Assembly: GCA_017473015.1 (NCBI GenBank)
Contig: JAFUNP010000007.1
Location: 38,223-102,222 of the forward strand
Length of the DNA stretch: 64,000 bases
Origin: Oscillospiraceae bacterium
Lineage (GTDB): Bacteria > Bacillota > Clostridia > Oscillospirales > Ruminococcaceae
Direction: 5' to 3'
The notes under the pieces are model-generated. The model did not search any database and was not told the origin of the DNA. It saw only the letters and a list, made by a program, of their open reading frames with translations. Position 1 is the stretch's first letter. Every line of letters starts with the position of its first letter. Below, piece by piece: positions 52,816 through 64,000 of the stretch. The position numbers were made by a program, and so were the translations under genes.

Positions 52816-55800
52816 ATGGCGATTGTAAAACCTACCATGCTTGGCGCAACTGAGCGTATGAACTTTGCCAAAATCAATGAAGTTCTGGAAATGCCGAACC
52901 TCATCGACGTGCAGAAATCTTCATATCAGTGGTTTATCGACGAAGGTATCAAAGAAGTTTTCCGCGATACAGGTGCTATCGAAGACCACACAGGCACACT
53001 TGCACTGGAATTTGTTGACTACCATATGGAAGAACAGACAAAGTACTCAGTGAAAGAATGTAAAGAACGTGATGTAACTTACGCAGCTCCGCTGAAGGTT
53101 ACTATCCGTCTGCTGAACAAAGAAACAGGCGAAATCAAGCAGCAGGAAAAATTCATGGGTGACTTCCCTAAGATGACAGATTCCGGTACATTTATCATCA
53201 ACGGTGCCGAACGCGTTATCGTTTCCCAGCTGATTCGTTCACCTGGTGCTTACTTCAAACTGGACCACGACAAAACAGGTAAAAAACTGTACTCCGGTAC
53301 AATCATTCCTAACCGTGGTGCATGGCTTGAATACGAAACAGACATCAACGACATTTTTTATGTTCGTATCGATAAAAACAGAAAACTGCCGGTGACAAGC
53401 TTCCTGCGCGCACTGGGTCTGTCCTCCAATGAACAGATTCGTGAAGTGTTCGGTGATGAAGTTATCATCGAAGCCACTCTGGCAAAAGACTCCACTTCCA
53501 ACACAGAAGAAGGTCTGCTGGAAACATACAGAAAGCTGCGTCCGGGCGAACCACCAACAGTTGAAAACTCACAGACTCATATCAACAACCTGTTCTTTGA
53601 CCCAAGAAGATATGACCTGTCCCGTTTCGGCCGTTACAAATTCAACAAAAAACTTTCAATTTCCAACAGAATTACAGGCGAAATCGCAGCTGAAATGGTT
53701 ATTTCTCCACTGACAGGCGAAATCCTGTGTGAAGAAGGCGCAGAAATCAGCGAAGAACTGGCTATCGAAATTGAAAACAACGGCGTAGCAGTAATGCACG
53801 TTAAAAAAGAAGACGGCACAGTTGTAAGAGTTATCTCCAACGGTATGGTTGACCACAAAGCAGTAGTTGGTTTTGACCTTACAGCTGAAGGCATCAATGA
53901 AAAGGTTTCCTTCCCTGTACTGAAATCCCTGATGGACACAGCAGCAGGCGATGAAGACAAACTGAAAGAACTGATGCTGGAAAACCGTGAAACACTTATT
54001 CCTAAAAATATCACTACAGACGATATTTTCGCATCTGTAAACTATGTTACATGTCTTTCACACGATGTTGGCCAGTTTGATGATATCGACCATCTGGGCA
54101 ACCGTCGTATCCGTTCCGTAGGTGAACTGCTGCAGGCTCAGTTCCGCACAGGTATCATCCGTATGGAAAGAACTATCCGTGAAAGAATGGACCAGCAGGA
54201 CAGAGCTACAATCACTCCTGAAAGCCTTATCAACATCAAACCTGTTGTGGCTATCATCAAAGAGTTCTTCGGCTCTTCCGCTCTTTCCCAGTTCATGGAC
54301 CAGACAAACCCTCTGGCTGAGCTGACACACAAACGCCGTCTGTCCGCTCTGGGCCCAGGCGGTCTGTCCCGTGACCGTGCAGGTTTCGAAGTTCGTGACG
54401 TTCACTACTCACATTACGGCAGAATGTGTCCTATCGAAACACCTGAAGGTCCAAACATCGGTCTGATTTCTTACCTGGCTACTTTCGCCAGAGTAAACGA
54501 ATACGGCTTTATCGAAGCTCCATACAGAAAAGTGGACAAAGCTACAGGCCGCGTAACTGAAGAAGTTGTTTACATGACAGCTGACATGGAAGACAGATAC
54601 ACTGTTGCACAGGCCAACGAACCACTGGATGAAAACGGTTTCTTTGTAAAAGAACGTGTAAACGCACGTTACCGTGACGTTATCCTTGAAGCTGCCCGCG
54701 AAGACATTGACTTCATGGACGTTTCACCAAAAATGGTTGTTTCCGTTGCCACAGCAATGATTCCGTTCCTTGAAAACGACGACGCCAACCGCGCTCTGAT
54801 GGGTGCCAACATGCAGCGTCAGGCTGTACCTCTTCTCCGTCCTGAACAGCCAATTGTTGCTACAGGTATGGAATATAAAGCAGGTTATGACTCAGGCGTA
54901 GTTGTAATCGCTAAAAACGATGGTGTTGTTGAAAAGGTAAGTGCAGAAAAAATCGTTATCCGCACAGGCAAAACAACAACAGACGAATATAACATTATCA
55001 AATTTATGCGTTCCAACCAGGGCACATGTATCAACCAGCGCCCTATAGTTGCTGAAGGCGAAATTATCAAAAAAGGCCAGGTTATCGCTGACGGTCCATC
55101 TACAGACAAAGGCGAAATTTCCCTGGGTAAAAACGTTCTCGTTGGCTATATGACATGGGAAGGCTACAACTACGAAGACGCCATCCTCATCAACGAACGC
55201 GTAGTTTCCGGCGACGTATTCACTTCTATCCATATCGAAGAATATGAAATCGAAGCCAGAGAAACAAGACTGGGTGACGAAGAAATCACAAGAGAAGTTC
55301 CAAACGTAGGTGAAGAAGCTCTGAAAAACCTGGACAGCCGCGGTATCATCCGCATCGGTGCTGAAGTATCCAGCGGTGATATCCTCGTAGGTAAAGTTAC
55401 ACCAAAAGGTGAAACAGAACTGACACCTGAAGAAAAACTGCTGCGCGCCATCTTCGGCGAAAAAGCAGGCGATGTAAGAGATACATCACTGAAAGTACCA
55501 CACGGTGAATACGGTACTATCGTAGACGTAAAAGTATTCACACCTGAAAACTCTGACGAAATCAAACCAGGCGTTCTGGAAGTTGTAAGAGTATACATCG
55601 CTCAGAAACGTAAGATTTCCGTTGGTGACAAGATGGCCGGTCGTCACGGTAACAAAGGTGTTGTTTCCAGAATTCTTCCACAGGAAGATATGCCATTCCT
55701 GGCAGACGGCACACCTCTGGACCTGGTGCTGAACCCACTGGGCGTTCCTTCCCGTATGAACATCGGTCAGGTACTGGAAGTTCATCTGGGCTACGCTGCA

Positions 55801-56505
55801 AAAGCTCTGGGCTGGAAAGTTATGACTCCTGTATTCGACGGTGCAAAAGAAACAGACATCTTTGAACTGCTGAAACAGGCTGGCCTGCCAGAAACAGGTA
55901 AAACCCAGCTGTACGACGGCAGAACAGGTGAACCATTTGATAACCCTGTAACAGTTGGTTACAAATACTTCCTGAAACTGCACCACCTGGTAGACGACAA
56001 AATGCACGCCCGTTCAATCGGTCCATACTCACTGGTTACTCAGCAGCCTCTGGGCGGTAAAGCTCAGTTCGGTGGCCAGAGATTCGGTGAAATGGAAGTT
56101 TGGGCTCTGGAAGCTTACGGTGCTGCATATACACTGCAGGAAATCCTGACAGTTAAGTCCGACGATATGGTAGGTCGTGTAAAAACATACGAAGCTATCT
56201 TCAAAGGCGCAGAAATTCCAAAACCAGGTATTCCTGAATCCTTCCGCGTTCTCATGAAAGAAATGCAGTCCCTTGCTCTGGACGTACGCGTTCTGGATGA
56301 AGACGGCCAGGAAGTTGACCTTAAGCAGACTTATGACGACGATGATGTGAAAGGTGATTTCGCCAGCGAAATCGCTACAGAGCTGGTAGAGCAGGAATCT
56401 GACCTGGCTGGCTTCATGGTTAGCGACAATCCTGAACAGGATTTTGAAACCGACTACACATCACAGACAGTCGCTCCGGCAGAAAGCAACGAAGAAGATT
56501 TTTAA
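52816..56505 (+). CDS. rpoB: RNA polymerase beta subunit
   Basis: 1229 residues from ATG 52816 ([20 protein letters not shown]). The in-frame ATG at 52795 overlaps the only RBS (AAGGAG at 52798-52803), which serves the later ATG at a longish 12-base spacing. Rifampicin-region [47 protein letters not shown] is intact, and the C-terminal [15 protein letters not shown] is present. The rifampicin pocket residues look wild type (QFMDQ, HKRR, S in RRLSAL). Followed by rpoC after 105 bases. Confidence 0.97.
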   Translation: MAIVKPTMLGATERMNFAKINEVLEMPNLIDVQKSSYQWFIDEGIKEVFRDTGAIEDHTGTLALEFVDYHMEEQTKYSVKECKERDVTYAAPLKVTIRLLNKETGEIKQQEKFMGDFPKMTDSGTFIINGAERVIVSQLIRSPGAYFKLDHDKTGKKLYSGTIIPNRGAWLEYETDINDIFYVRIDKNRKLPVTSFLRALGLSSNEQIREVFGDEVIIEATLAKDSTSNTEEGLLETYRKLRPGEPPTVENSQTHINNLFFDPRRYDLSRFGRYKFNKKLSISNRITGEIAAEMVISPLTGEILCEEGAEISEELAIEIENNGVAVMHVKKEDGTVVRVISNGMVDHKAVVGFDLTAEGINEKVSFPVLKSLMDTAAGDEDKLKELMLENRETLIPKNITTDDIFASVNYVTCLSHDVGQFDDIDHLGNRRIRSVGELLQAQFRTGIIRMERTIRERMDQQDRATITPESLINIKPVVAIIKEFFGSSALSQFMDQTNPLAELTHKRRLSALGPGGLSRDRAGFEVRDVHYSHYGRMCPIETPEGPNIGLISYLATFARVNEYGFIEAPYRKVDKATGRVTEEVVYMTADMEDRYTVAQANEPLDENGFFVKERVNARYRDVILEAAREDIDFMDVSPKMVVSVATAMIPFLENDDANRALMGANMQRQAVPLLRPEQPIVATGMEYKAGYDSGVVVIAKNDGVVEKVSAEKIVIRTGKTTTDEYNIIKFMRSNQGTCINQRPIVAEGEIIKKGQVIADGPSTDKGEISLGKNVLVGYMTWEGYNYEDAILINERVVSGDVFTSIHIEEYEIEARETRLGDEEITREVPNVGEEALKNLDSRGIIRIGAEVSSGDILVGKVTPKGETELTPEEKLLRAIFGEKAGDVRDTSLKVPHGEYGTIVDVKVFTPENSDEIKPGVLEVVRVYIAQKRKISVGDKMAGRHGNKGVVSRILPQEDMPFLADGTPLDLVLNPLGVPSRMNIGQVLEVHLGYAAKALGWKVMTPVFDGAKETDIFELLKQAGLPETGKTQLYDGRTGEPFDNPVTVGYKYFLKLHHLVDDKMHARSIGPYSLVTQQPLGGKAQFGGQRFGEMEVWALEAYGAAYTLQEILTVKSDDMVGRVKTYEAIFKGAEIPKPGIPESFRVLMKEMQSLALDVRVLDEDGQEVDLKQTYDDDDVKGDFASEIATELVEQESDLAGFMVSDNPEQDFETDYTSQTVAPAESNEEDF

Positions 56506-56550
56506 CCGGTAATATCTGTTAAAAAATCTTTTATCTGCTTTTTCGATGCT

Positions 56551-56572
56551 CCGGTGCGCTCCGCCGCACCGG
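56551..56572 (+). repeat. GC-rich hairpin between rpoB and rpoC
   Basis: CCGGTGCG / CGCACCGG, 8 bp, 6-nt loop. No T run follows, so it probably stabilises or processes the mRNA. Confidence 0.6.
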
Positions 56573-56610
56573 GCCAAGTGACATTACAAGAAAGGAAGTT
56601 TTGCTAAAAT

Positions 56611-59600
56611 ATGGCACATAACACTTTTGATTCAATCAAAATCGGCATTGCCTCACCGGAACGGATTAGAAGCTGGTCCCACGGCGAAGTTACAAAGCCA
56701 GAAACTATAAACTACCGTACACTGAAACCGGAAAGAGATGGTCTGTTCTGTGAAAGAATTTTCGGACCTACAAAAGACTGGGAATGCTTCTGCGGTAAAC
56801 TGAACAAAAACCGCCACAAAGGTCAGATTTGTGACAAATGTGGTGTTGAAAGCACAAGAGCAAAAGTAAGAAGAGAAAGAATGGGCCACATCGAGCTTGC
56901 AGCTCCTGTTTCCCACATCTGGTACCTGAAAGCTGTTCCTTCCAGAATCGGCCTGATTCTGGACGTTACACCAAAGGCTCTGGAAAAAGTTATCTACTTC
57001 TCTGCCTATATTGTAACAGATAAAGGCTTTACAGCTCTTGAAGATAAACAGCTCCTCACTGAAAACGAATACAACGATATGGTTGAACGTTACGGCGAAG
57101 ACGCTTTCAAAGCGGCTATGGGTGCTGAAGCAGTTAAAGAACTGCTGGAAAAAATCAATCTGGACGAACTGGCAGCCCAGCTCACAAAAGAGCTGGAAAC
57201 AGCCACAGGCCAGAAAAGAGTTAAACTCTACAAACGTCTGGAAGTTTGTGAAAGCTTCCGTCAGTCCGGCAACCGTCCTGAATGGATGATTCTGGATGTT
57301 CTGCCGGTTATCCCACCGGATATCCGTCCTATGGTTCAGCTGGATGGCGGCCGTTTCGCCACATCTGACCTGAACGACCTGTACAGACGTGTTCTCAACA
57401 GAAACAACCGTCTGAAAAAACTGCTGGAACTTTCCGCTCCTGACATTATCGTTAGAAATGAAAAACGTATGCTGCAGGAAGCTGTTGACAGCCTTATTGA
57501 CAACGGCCGTCGCGGCCGCGCAGTAACAGGCGGTACTTCAAACAGACCTCTGAAATCCCTTTCCGACATGCTGAAAGGTAAACAGGGCCGTTTCCGTCAG
57601 AACCTGCTGGGTAAACGTGTTGACTACTCCGGCCGTTCAGTTATCGTTGTTGGTCCCGAACTGAAAATGTATCAGTGTGGTCTGCCAAAAGAAATGGCAC
57701 TGGAACTGTTCAAACCATTCGTTATGAGAGAACTGGTTTCCAAAGGCTACGCTACAAACATCAAATCTGCCAAAAAAGTTGTTGAAAGAGCAAAATCCGA
57801 AGTATGGGATGCTCTGGAAACAGTTATCAAAGGCCACCCTGTTCTGCTGAACCGTGCTCCTACACTGCACCGTCTGGGTATCCAGGCATTCGAACCTGTT
57901 CTGGTTGAAGGCCGTGCCCTGAAACTGCACCCACTGGTATGTACAGCTTACAACGCCGACTTTGACGGTGACCAGATGGCTGTTCACGTACCACTGTCCC
58001 ACGAAGCACAGGAAGAAGCAAGAAACCTGATGCTGGCTTCCGGCAACCTGCTGAAGCTGTCTGACGGTTCACCTGTTGCTGTTCCTTCACAGGACATGAT
58101 TCTGGGCTCCTACTACCTTACAATGGTAAACGATGGCGACAAAGGCGAAGGCATGATTTTCCGCGATGAAAACGAAGCTCTTATGGCTTACGCTGAAGGT
58201 TATGTAACTCTCCACGCCAAAGTAAAAATCCGCCGTACAGGCGAATACAACGGCGAACAGATAACACAGCTTATCGACACTACAGTTGGCCGTCTTATCT
58301 TCAACACACCTATCCCACAGGATCTGGGCTATGTTGACAGAACAAAACCTGAAAACGCACTGAAACTGGAAATTGAATTCCTGGTTGGTAAAAAACAGCT
58401 GGGCCAGATTGTTACAAAATGTATCGAACAGCACGGCACAAAAATCGCTTCCCAGGTACTGGACGAAATCAAATCCCAGGGCTTCAAATACTCCACAAAA
58501 GGCGCTATCACAGTTGCTGCCTGTGACGCAGTTGTTCCTCCTAAAAAGAAAGAACTGCTGGCAGAAGCAGAAGCAAAAGTTACACGTACAAGAAAGCTGT
58601 ATGAACGCGGTCTGCTGAGCGAAGACCAGAGATACAAATCTGTTATCGAAATCTGGAACGAAACAACTGACCTTGTTTCCAAAGCCCTGCAGGAAAACAT
58701 GCACGCCAGAAACCCAATCTGGATGATGGCTGACTCCGGTGCCCGTGGTTCCATGAACCAGATCAAACAGCTGGCCGGTATGCGCGGTCTTATCGCTTCC
58801 ACATCCGGTAAAACAATCGAAATTCCAATCAGAGCCAACTACCGTGAGGGTCTGAACATTCTGGAATACTTCATTTCCGCCCGTGGTGCCCGTAAAGGTC
58901 TGGCTGATACTGCTCTGCGTACAGCTGACTCCGGTTACCTGACACGTCGTCTGGTTGACGTTTCTCACGATGTTATCATCCGTGAACACGACTGCGGTGC
59001 TAAACACGGTATTGTTGTTAAAGAAATCCGCGATGGCAACAGCGTTATCGAACCGCTGTCCGACAGACTGTTGGGCCGTTACACAGTAAATGACCTTGTT
59101 CACCCTGAAACAGGTGAAATCATCGTATCCAAAGACAAGATGATGGATGCAGCTGACATCAAGAAAATCATTGAAACATTCGGCACTTACGATGAAACAA
59201 CAGGCAAACATGACCCTAAAGACATCGAAATCGAAATCCGTTCAGTTCTCAACTGTAAATCAGGCGTTGGTGTTTGTGCCAAATGTTACGGTGCTTCACT
59301 GTCTGACTGGCAGCCGGTAAGAATGGGTGACGCTGTAGGTACAATCGCAGCTCAGTCCATCGGTGAACCAGGTACACAGCTGACAATGCGTACTTTCCAT
59401 ACTGGTGGTATCGCTTCTGCAGCTGACATCACACAGGGTCTTCCTCGTGTTGAAGAGCTGTTTGAAGCACGCCGTCCTAAAAAGATTTCCATCATGTCTG
59501 AAATCGCCGGCCGCGTAAGAATCGACCAGACAAAGAAAGGTACCTACGCAGTTATCGAAGGTTTCGACGACAACGGCGCTCCATGTGAAAAGAGCTATCT

Positions 59601-60198
59601 CATTCCATTCGACCAGAGACTTTCACCTTCCGTATACGATGGTGCTACAGTTGAAAAAGGCGCTTACCTGACAGAAGGCTCTGCAGCTCCTGCAGACATT
59701 CTGGCAATCAAAGGCCGCACAGCTGTTGAAGATTACATCATCCAGGAAGTACAGAAGGTTTACCGTGTACAGGGTGTTGATATCAGCGACAAACACATCG
59801 AAGTTATCGTTCGTCAGATGATGAAGAAAGTTAAAGTGGAAGAAACAGGCACAACAGACCTTATCGGTGGTGCACTGGTTGACTACAAAGACTACAAAGC
59901 AAAACTGGAAGATATCAAAGAAAGAACAGCTGCCGGTGAAGAAGGCCTGGTTGAACCAAGAGCAACAGACATTATTCTGGGTATCACAAAAGCTGCTCTT
60001 GCTACAGAGTCCTTCCTGTCCGCCGCTTCCTTCCAGGAAACAACAAAAGTTCTTACAGATGCTGCTATCCGCGGCAAAGTAGACTTCCTCCAGGGTATGA
60101 AAGAAAACGTTATTATCGGTAAACTTATCCCTGCTGGTTCCACTGTTGCCGAAGAAGGTGAAACAGAGGAAGAAAATGGCGAAATCGCTGGTTTTTAA
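56611..60198 (+). CDS. rpoC: RNA polymerase beta' subunit
   Basis: 1195 residues, full length. An N-terminal zinc site ([20 protein letters not shown]), the catalytic Mg loop [16 protein letters not shown], bridge-helix and trigger-loop regions ([41 protein letters not shown]), and a second zinc site in [27 protein letters not shown]. Downstream lies the rpsL promoter with its unusual dyad. Confidence 0.97.
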   Translation: MAHNTFDSIKIGIASPERIRSWSHGEVTKPETINYRTLKPERDGLFCERIFGPTKDWECFCGKLNKNRHKGQICDKCGVESTRAKVRRERMGHIELAAPVSHIWYLKAVPSRIGLILDVTPKALEKVIYFSAYIVTDKGFTALEDKQLLTENEYNDMVERYGEDAFKAAMGAEAVKELLEKINLDELAAQLTKELETATGQKRVKLYKRLEVCESFRQSGNRPEWMILDVLPVIPPDIRPMVQLDGGRFATSDLNDLYRRVLNRNNRLKKLLELSAPDIIVRNEKRMLQEAVDSLIDNGRRGRAVTGGTSNRPLKSLSDMLKGKQGRFRQNLLGKRVDYSGRSVIVVGPELKMYQCGLPKEMALELFKPFVMRELVSKGYATNIKSAKKVVERAKSEVWDALETVIKGHPVLLNRAPTLHRLGIQAFEPVLVEGRALKLHPLVCTAYNADFDGDQMAVHVPLSHEAQEEARNLMLASGNLLKLSDGSPVAVPSQDMILGSYYLTMVNDGDKGEGMIFRDENEALMAYAEGYVTLHAKVKIRRTGEYNGEQITQLIDTTVGRLIFNTPIPQDLGYVDRTKPENALKLEIEFLVGKKQLGQIVTKCIEQHGTKIASQVLDEIKSQGFKYSTKGAITVAACDAVVPPKKKELLAEAEAKVTRTRKLYERGLLSEDQRYKSVIEIWNETTDLVSKALQENMHARNPIWMMADSGARGSMNQIKQLAGMRGLIASTSGKTIEIPIRANYREGLNILEYFISARGARKGLADTALRTADSGYLTRRLVDVSHDVIIREHDCGAKHGIVVKEIRDGNSVIEPLSDRLLGRYTVNDLVHPETGEIIVSKDKMMDAADIKKIIETFGTYDETTGKHDPKDIEIEIRSVLNCKSGVGVCAKCYGASLSDWQPVRMGDAVGTIAAQSIGEPGTQLTMRTFHTGGIASAADITQGLPRVEELFEARRPKKISIMSEIAGRVRIDQTKKGTYAVIEGFDDNGAPCEKSYLIPFDQRLSPSVYDGATVEKGAYLTEGSAAPADILAIKGRTAVEDYIIQEVQKVYRVQGVDISDKHIEVIVRQMMKKVKVEETGTTDLIGGALVDYKDYKAKLEDIKERTAAGEEGLVEPRATDIILGITKAALATESFLSAASFQETTKVLTDAAIRGKVDFLQGMKENVIIGKLIPAGSTVAEEGETEEENGEIAGF

Positions 60199-60232
60199 GC
60201 GGATTTTTTATAAAAATTATATAAAATAACTA

Positions 60233-60276
60233 TTGACACTACTGCGCCAAAAATGTATAATAATTTTTGGCGCAGT
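60233..60276 (+). promoter_or_regulatory. rpsL operon promoter inside a perfect 14-bp dyad
   Basis: TTGACA (60233-60238), 17-base spacer, TATAAT (60256-60261). The -10 sits in the 8-base centre of a perfect inverted repeat, ACTGCGCCAAAAAT (60241-60254) and ATTTTTGGCGCAGT (60263-60276). The dyad is followed by no T run, so it reads as an operator rather than the rpoC terminator. Confidence 0.75.
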
Positions 60277-60363
60277 TAAGTTTGTGCCAATTAAGTGTGT
60301 CTGTTTCGACGAGGGACAAGGCCACATATCTATATAAAATAAATGTAATAGGAGGAAATTGAA

Positions 60364-60786
60364 ATGCCAACATTTAACCAATTGGTTCGCAAGGGTAGAG
60401 AAGTTCTCGTAAAAAAATCTACAGCTCCAGCTCTGCAGAAAGGTTACAACAGCCACAAAAAAGTTGCTACAAACCAGTCTGCTCCACAGAAACGTGGCGT
60501 ATGTACAGCTGTTAGAACAATGACACCTAAGAAACCAAACTCCGCTCTGAGAAAAGTATGCAGAGTTCGTCTTTCTAACGGTATCGAAGTAACATCTTAC
60601 ATCCCAGGTATCGGTCACAACCTGCAGGAACACTCTGTTGTTCTCGTTCGTGGTGGTCGTGTTAAAGACCTTCCTGGTGTACGTTACCATACAATCCGTG
60701 GTACACTGGATACACAGGGTGTAGCTAAGAGAATGCAGTCCCGTTCCAAATACGGTGCAAAACGCCCAAAAGCAGGTAAGAAATAA
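60364..60786 (+). CDS. rpsL: 30S ribosomal protein S12
   Basis: 140 residues, normal S12. The conserved [20 protein letters not shown] and [13 protein letters not shown] segments are present with the streptomycin-sensitive lysines (PKKPNS, and RVKDLPG). RBS AGGAGG. First gene of the str operon. Confidence 0.97.
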   Translation: MPTFNQLVRKGREVLVKKSTAPALQKGYNSHKKVATNQSAPQKRGVCTAVRTMTPKKPNSALRKVCRVRLSNGIEVTSYIPGIGHNLQEHSVVLVRGGRVKDLPGVRYHTIRGTLDTQGVAKRMQSRSKYGAKRPKAGKK

Positions 60787-60831
60787 TCTTACAAAAACAA
60801 TTTTTAACTAGTAAAATGACATTTAATGCCC

Positions 60832-60869
60832 AAAAGGGTTTTATATATAGATATATATTTACCCCTTTT
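60832..60869 (+). repeat. AT-rich hairpin between rpsL and rpsG
   Basis: AAAAGGGT pairs with ACCCCTTTT (one bulge) with inner TATATATA pairing. It could attenuate or stabilise the message; in other bacteria this gap binds S7 for feedback control. Confidence 0.5.
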
Positions 60870-60899
60870 CTGCAGACAGAAGTTTTTTTACACTTTTGA

Positions 60900-61412
<513 letters not shown>

Positions 61413-61428
61413 TCCATACTTTTGCACA

Positions 61429-61455
61429 AGCCTGGCGGCGTAAAGTCTCCGGGCT
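61429..61455 (+). repeat. Hairpin between rpsG and fusA
   Basis: AGCCTGG / CCGGGCT with one wobble and a 13-nt loop; no T run. Confidence 0.45.
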
Positions 61456-61479
61456 GGCATAATAAATATAGGAGGAAAA

Positions 61480-63600
61480 ATGGCAAGAGACGTTTCACTG
61501 GAGATGACCAGAAATATCGGTATCATGGCTCACATCGACGCCGGTAAAACTACAACAACAGAACGTATTCTTTACTTCACAGGTGTTAACCACAAAATTG
61601 GTGAAACACATGAAGGTTCTGCTACAATGGACTGGATGGCTCAGGAACAGGAAAGAGGTATCACAATTACTTCTGCTGCTACAACATGTTATTGGGCACA
61701 CACTGATAACAAAGACCCTGCTTCCATCAAAAAGAACCGTCACAGAATCAATATCATCGACACTCCTGGCCACGTTGACTTTACAGTAGAAGTAGAACGC
61801 TCACTGCGTGTTCTCGACGGCTCTGTAACAGTTCTCTGTGCAAAAGGTGGTGTAGAACCTCAGTCTGAAACTGTATGGCGTCAGGCTGACAAATACCATG
61901 TACCAAGAATGGTATACGTAAACAAGATGGACATCATGGGTGCTGACTTCTACAATGTAGTTCGCATGATGAAAGACCGTCTGAAATGTAACGCTGTTCC
62001 ACTTCAGATTCCAATGGGTGCTGAAGACACATTCGTAGGTATGGTTGACCTTCTGAAAATGAAAGCAATCGTTTACGATAAAGACGTTACAAAAGGCTAT
62101 CAGGAAGTTGAAATCCCAGAAGAATTCGTAGACCAGGCTGAAGAATATCGTGCAGCTATGATTGAAGCTGTTGTTGAAACAGACGAAGAGCTGATGATGA
62201 TGTACCTGGAAGGCGAAGAAATCGCTATCGCTGACCTGAAAAAAGCTATCCGTAAAGCTACAATCGACAACCTGATGGTTCCTGTACTTTGCGGTACTTC
62301 TTACAGAAACAAAGGTGTTCAGCAGCTGCTGGACGCTGTAGTAGACTACATGCCTGCTCCAACAGACATCGAAGCTATCAAAGGTGTTAACCCAGAAACA
62401 GAAGAAGAAGAAGTAAGACCATCTGATGACAAAGCTCCATTCGCAGCTCTGGCATTCAAGATTGCTACTGACCCATTCGTAGGTAAACTCTGCTTCTTCC
62501 GTGTATACTCCGGTACAGTTGAAGCTGGTTCCACAGTTTACAACTCTGTAAAAGATAACAAAGAAAGAATGGGCCGTATTCTGCAGATGCACGCTAACCA
62601 CCGTCAGGACATCGAAGTATGCTACGCTGGTGATATCGCTGCTGCAGTAGGTCTGAAAAACACAACAACAGGTGATACACTGTGTGATGAAAAACATCCA
62701 ATCATTCTGGAATCCATGGAATTCCCAGAACCAGTTATCCGTGTTGCTATCGAACCAAAAACAAAAGCAGGCCAGGAAAAAATGGGTATTGCCCTTGCTA
62801 AACTGGCTGAAGAAGACCCAACATTCAAAACTTACACAGACGAAGAAACAGGCCAGACAATCATCGCTGGTATGGGTGAACTTCACCTGGAAATCATCGT
62901 TGACCGTCTGCTGCGTGAATTCAAAGTAGAAGCTAATGTTGGTGCTCCTCAGGTTGCTTATCGTGAAACAATCAAATCCAACTCTGATGTTGATATGAAA
63001 TACGCTCGTCAGTCCGGTGGTAAAGGTCAGTACGGTCATGTTAAAATCCGTGTTTCTCCAAACGAACCAGGCAAAGGCTACGAATTTATCAACAGCGTTG
63101 TTGGTGGTGCTATTCCAAAAGAATACATTGGTCCTGTTGACCAGGGTATTCAGGGTGCAATGCAGGCCGGTGTTCTGGCAGGCTACCCAGTAGTTGACGT
63201 AAAAGTTGAACTGTACGACGGTTCATACCATGAAGTTGACTCTTCTGAAATGGCATTTAAGATTGCTGGCTCTATGGCTTTCAAAGAAGCTATGAGAAAA
63301 GCAAATCCAGTAATCCTGGAACCAGTTATGATGGTTGCTACAATTGTACCAGATGACTACATGGGCGATGTTATGGGTGACTTTAACAGCCGTCGTGGTA
63401 TGATCCAGGGTACAGAAGCTCGTCAGGGCGCTACACAGATTAACGCTCTGGTACCACTGCAGAACATGTTCGGTTACGCTACAGACCTGCGTTCCAAAAC
63501 ACAGGGCCGTGGTAACTACGCAATGGAACCTTCACATTACACAGAAGTTCCAAAATCAATTGCTGAAGGCATCATGTCCAGCAGAGCAAAGAAAGATTAA
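61480..63600 (+). CDS. fusA: Elongation factor G
   Basis: 706 residues. The translocase GTPase has G1 AHIDAGKT (18-25), switch [14 protein letters not shown], and domain IV with [10 protein letters not shown] short insertion ([14 protein letters not shown]) lies between the switch I strand and DTPGHVDF, as in some other EF-G proteins. RBS AGGAGG. In the str operon. Confidence 0.97.
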   Translation: MARDVSLEMTRNIGIMAHIDAGKTTTTERILYFTGVNHKIGETHEGSATMDWMAQEQERGITITSAATTCYWAHTDNKDPASIKKNRHRINIIDTPGHVDFTVEVERSLRVLDGSVTVLCAKGGVEPQSETVWRQADKYHVPRMVYVNKMDIMGADFYNVVRMMKDRLKCNAVPLQIPMGAEDTFVGMVDLLKMKAIVYDKDVTKGYQEVEIPEEFVDQAEEYRAAMIEAVVETDEELMMMYLEGEEIAIADLKKAIRKATIDNLMVPVLCGTSYRNKGVQQLLDAVVDYMPAPTDIEAIKGVNPETEEEEVRPSDDKAPFAALAFKIATDPFVGKLCFFRVYSGTVEAGSTVYNSVKDNKERMGRILQMHANHRQDIEVCYAGDIAAAVGLKNTTTGDTLCDEKHPIILESMEFPEPVIRVAIEPKTKAGQEKMGIALAKLAEEDPTFKTYTDEETGQTIIAGMGELHLEIIVDRLLREFKVEANVGAPQVAYRETIKSNSDVDMKYARQSGGKGQYGHVKIRVSPNEPGKGYEFINSVVGGAIPKEYIGPVDQGIQGAMQAGVLAGYPVVDVKVELYDGSYHEVDSSEMAFKIAGSMAFKEAMRKANPVILEPVMMVATIVPDDYMGDVMGDFNSRRGMIQGTEARQGATQINALVPLQNMFGYATDLRSKTQGRGNYAMEPSHYTEVPKSIAEGIMSSRAKKD

Positions 63601-63619
63601 TCAATAATCATTGAAATAC

Positions 63620-63648
63620 TTGATTTTTCCCCGGATTATTGGTAAAAT
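63620..63648 (+). promoter_or_regulatory. Internal promoter of tuf
   Basis: TTGATT, 17-base spacer, TAAAAT with an extended TGG. It may raise EF-Tu output above that of fusA. Confidence 0.6.
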
Positions 63649-63690
63649 TATAAACAACATTTTCTTATAAACTTTAGGAGGATTCTTACA

Positions 63691-64000
63691 ATGGCAAAAG
63701 CTAAATTTGAAAGAAGCAAACCACATGTAAACATCGGTACTATCGGTCACGTTGACCATGGTAAAACAACTCTTACAGCTGCTATCACAAAAGTTCTCGC
63801 TCTGAGAGGTTACGCAGAAGCTACAGACTATGCTAACATCGACAAAGCTCCAGAAGAAAGAGAACGTGGTATCACAATCAACACATCACACGTTGAATAC
63901 GAAACAGACAACAGACACTATGCTCACGTTGACTGCCCAGGCCATGCTGACTATGTTAAAAACATGATCACAGGTGCTGCTCAGATGGACGGTGCTATCC
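63691..64000 (+). CDS. tuf: Elongation factor Tu, 3' end cut by window edge
   Basis: The first 103 residues are visible: [21 protein letters not shown]1 GHVDHGKT, the switch [10 protein letters not shown] and [21 protein letters not shown]. Last gene of the str operon in this window. Confidence 0.97.
   Translation, partial: MAKAKFERSKPHVNIGTIGHVDHGKTTLTAAITKVLALRGYAEATDYANIDKAPEERERGITINTSHVEYETDNRHYAHVDCPGHADYVKNMITGAAQMDGAI

Noticed and set aside
58087..59211. A 374-codon frame antisense to rpoC
   Set aside because: Same shadow effect; the sequence is Phe/Cys-rich with no recognisable domain.
61801..63039. A 412-codon frame antisense to fusA
   Set aside because: Shadow of a strongly biased gene; no RBS and an implausible composition.

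Overview
The window is a gene-dense bacterial chromosome segment of moderate GC. Gene content and style suggest a Gram-positive Clostridia bacterium, perhaps of the Oscillospirales. Supporting evidence is ClpE, a SipW-type signal peptidase, CvpA next to a DUF5711-like protein, the ecfA1-ecfA2-ecfT-truA string, rpoD behind dnaG, and TTGACA/TATAAT promoters that often carry an extended TGn -10. The species cannot be fixed from sequence alone. Both ends are cut: gltX lacks its 5' end and tuf lacks its 3' end.

Layout. 1-9.3 kb: gltX, a small membrane protein and an MFS exporter (minus strand), prs-pth, an EamA transporter and mfd. 9.3-24.2 kb: typA (minus strand), ruvC-ruvA-ruvB, glmM, a SAM methyltransferase, the ECF transporter module ecfA1-ecfA2-ecfT, truA, then DUF5711-like, CvpA and ClpE. 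24.2-38.7 kb: a secretion and surface-fibre locus. 38.7-44.2 kb: a tRNA-Gly, a GyrI-like protein, a nucleosidase-like protein, a lipoprotein, and the minus-strand operon yifB-GNAT-PPOX. 44.4-52.4 kb: phosphohexomutase, rpmE, yigZ, dgt-like, dnaG, rpoD, an Rrf2 regulator and a small anchored protein. 52.4-64 kb: rpoB-rpoC and the str operon rpsL-rpsG-fusA-tuf.

The most interesting region is 24.3-38.65 kb. An ER-type (Ser/His) SipW-like signal peptidase is followed by six tandem small secreted proteins of TasA/CalY type. Next come a 2458-residue modular adhesin (five copies of one repeat domain, a von Willebrand A domain with a large insertion, and a C-terminal CnaB-like domain with a plausible Lys-Glu-Asn isopeptide triad), a seventh TasA-like protein, and a last protein with an LPXTG-like membrane tail. 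All seven small proteins share a [GA]-T-x-A-aromatic cleavage region and a C-terminal A-x-[AS]-[VI]-Q motif. Two carry canonical EF-hand calcium loops. The locus has a good promoter, a long leader with a 16-bp hairpin and two 10-bp palindromes exactly 21 bp apart, and ends at a strong terminator. It reads as a multi-subunit, possibly calcium-responsive surface fibre with a giant adhesin; the assembly model is inference.

Intergenic DNA carries several repeat families: GTAGGGGAC-type hairpins (one, then four in tandem, then one), a ~145-bp element present twice, hairpin blocks, and a nested inverted-repeat element at 40.6 kb. A perfect 14-bp dyad straddles the -10 of the rpsL promoter, and rpoB has two promoters and a structured leader with no rplJ-rplL ahead of it.
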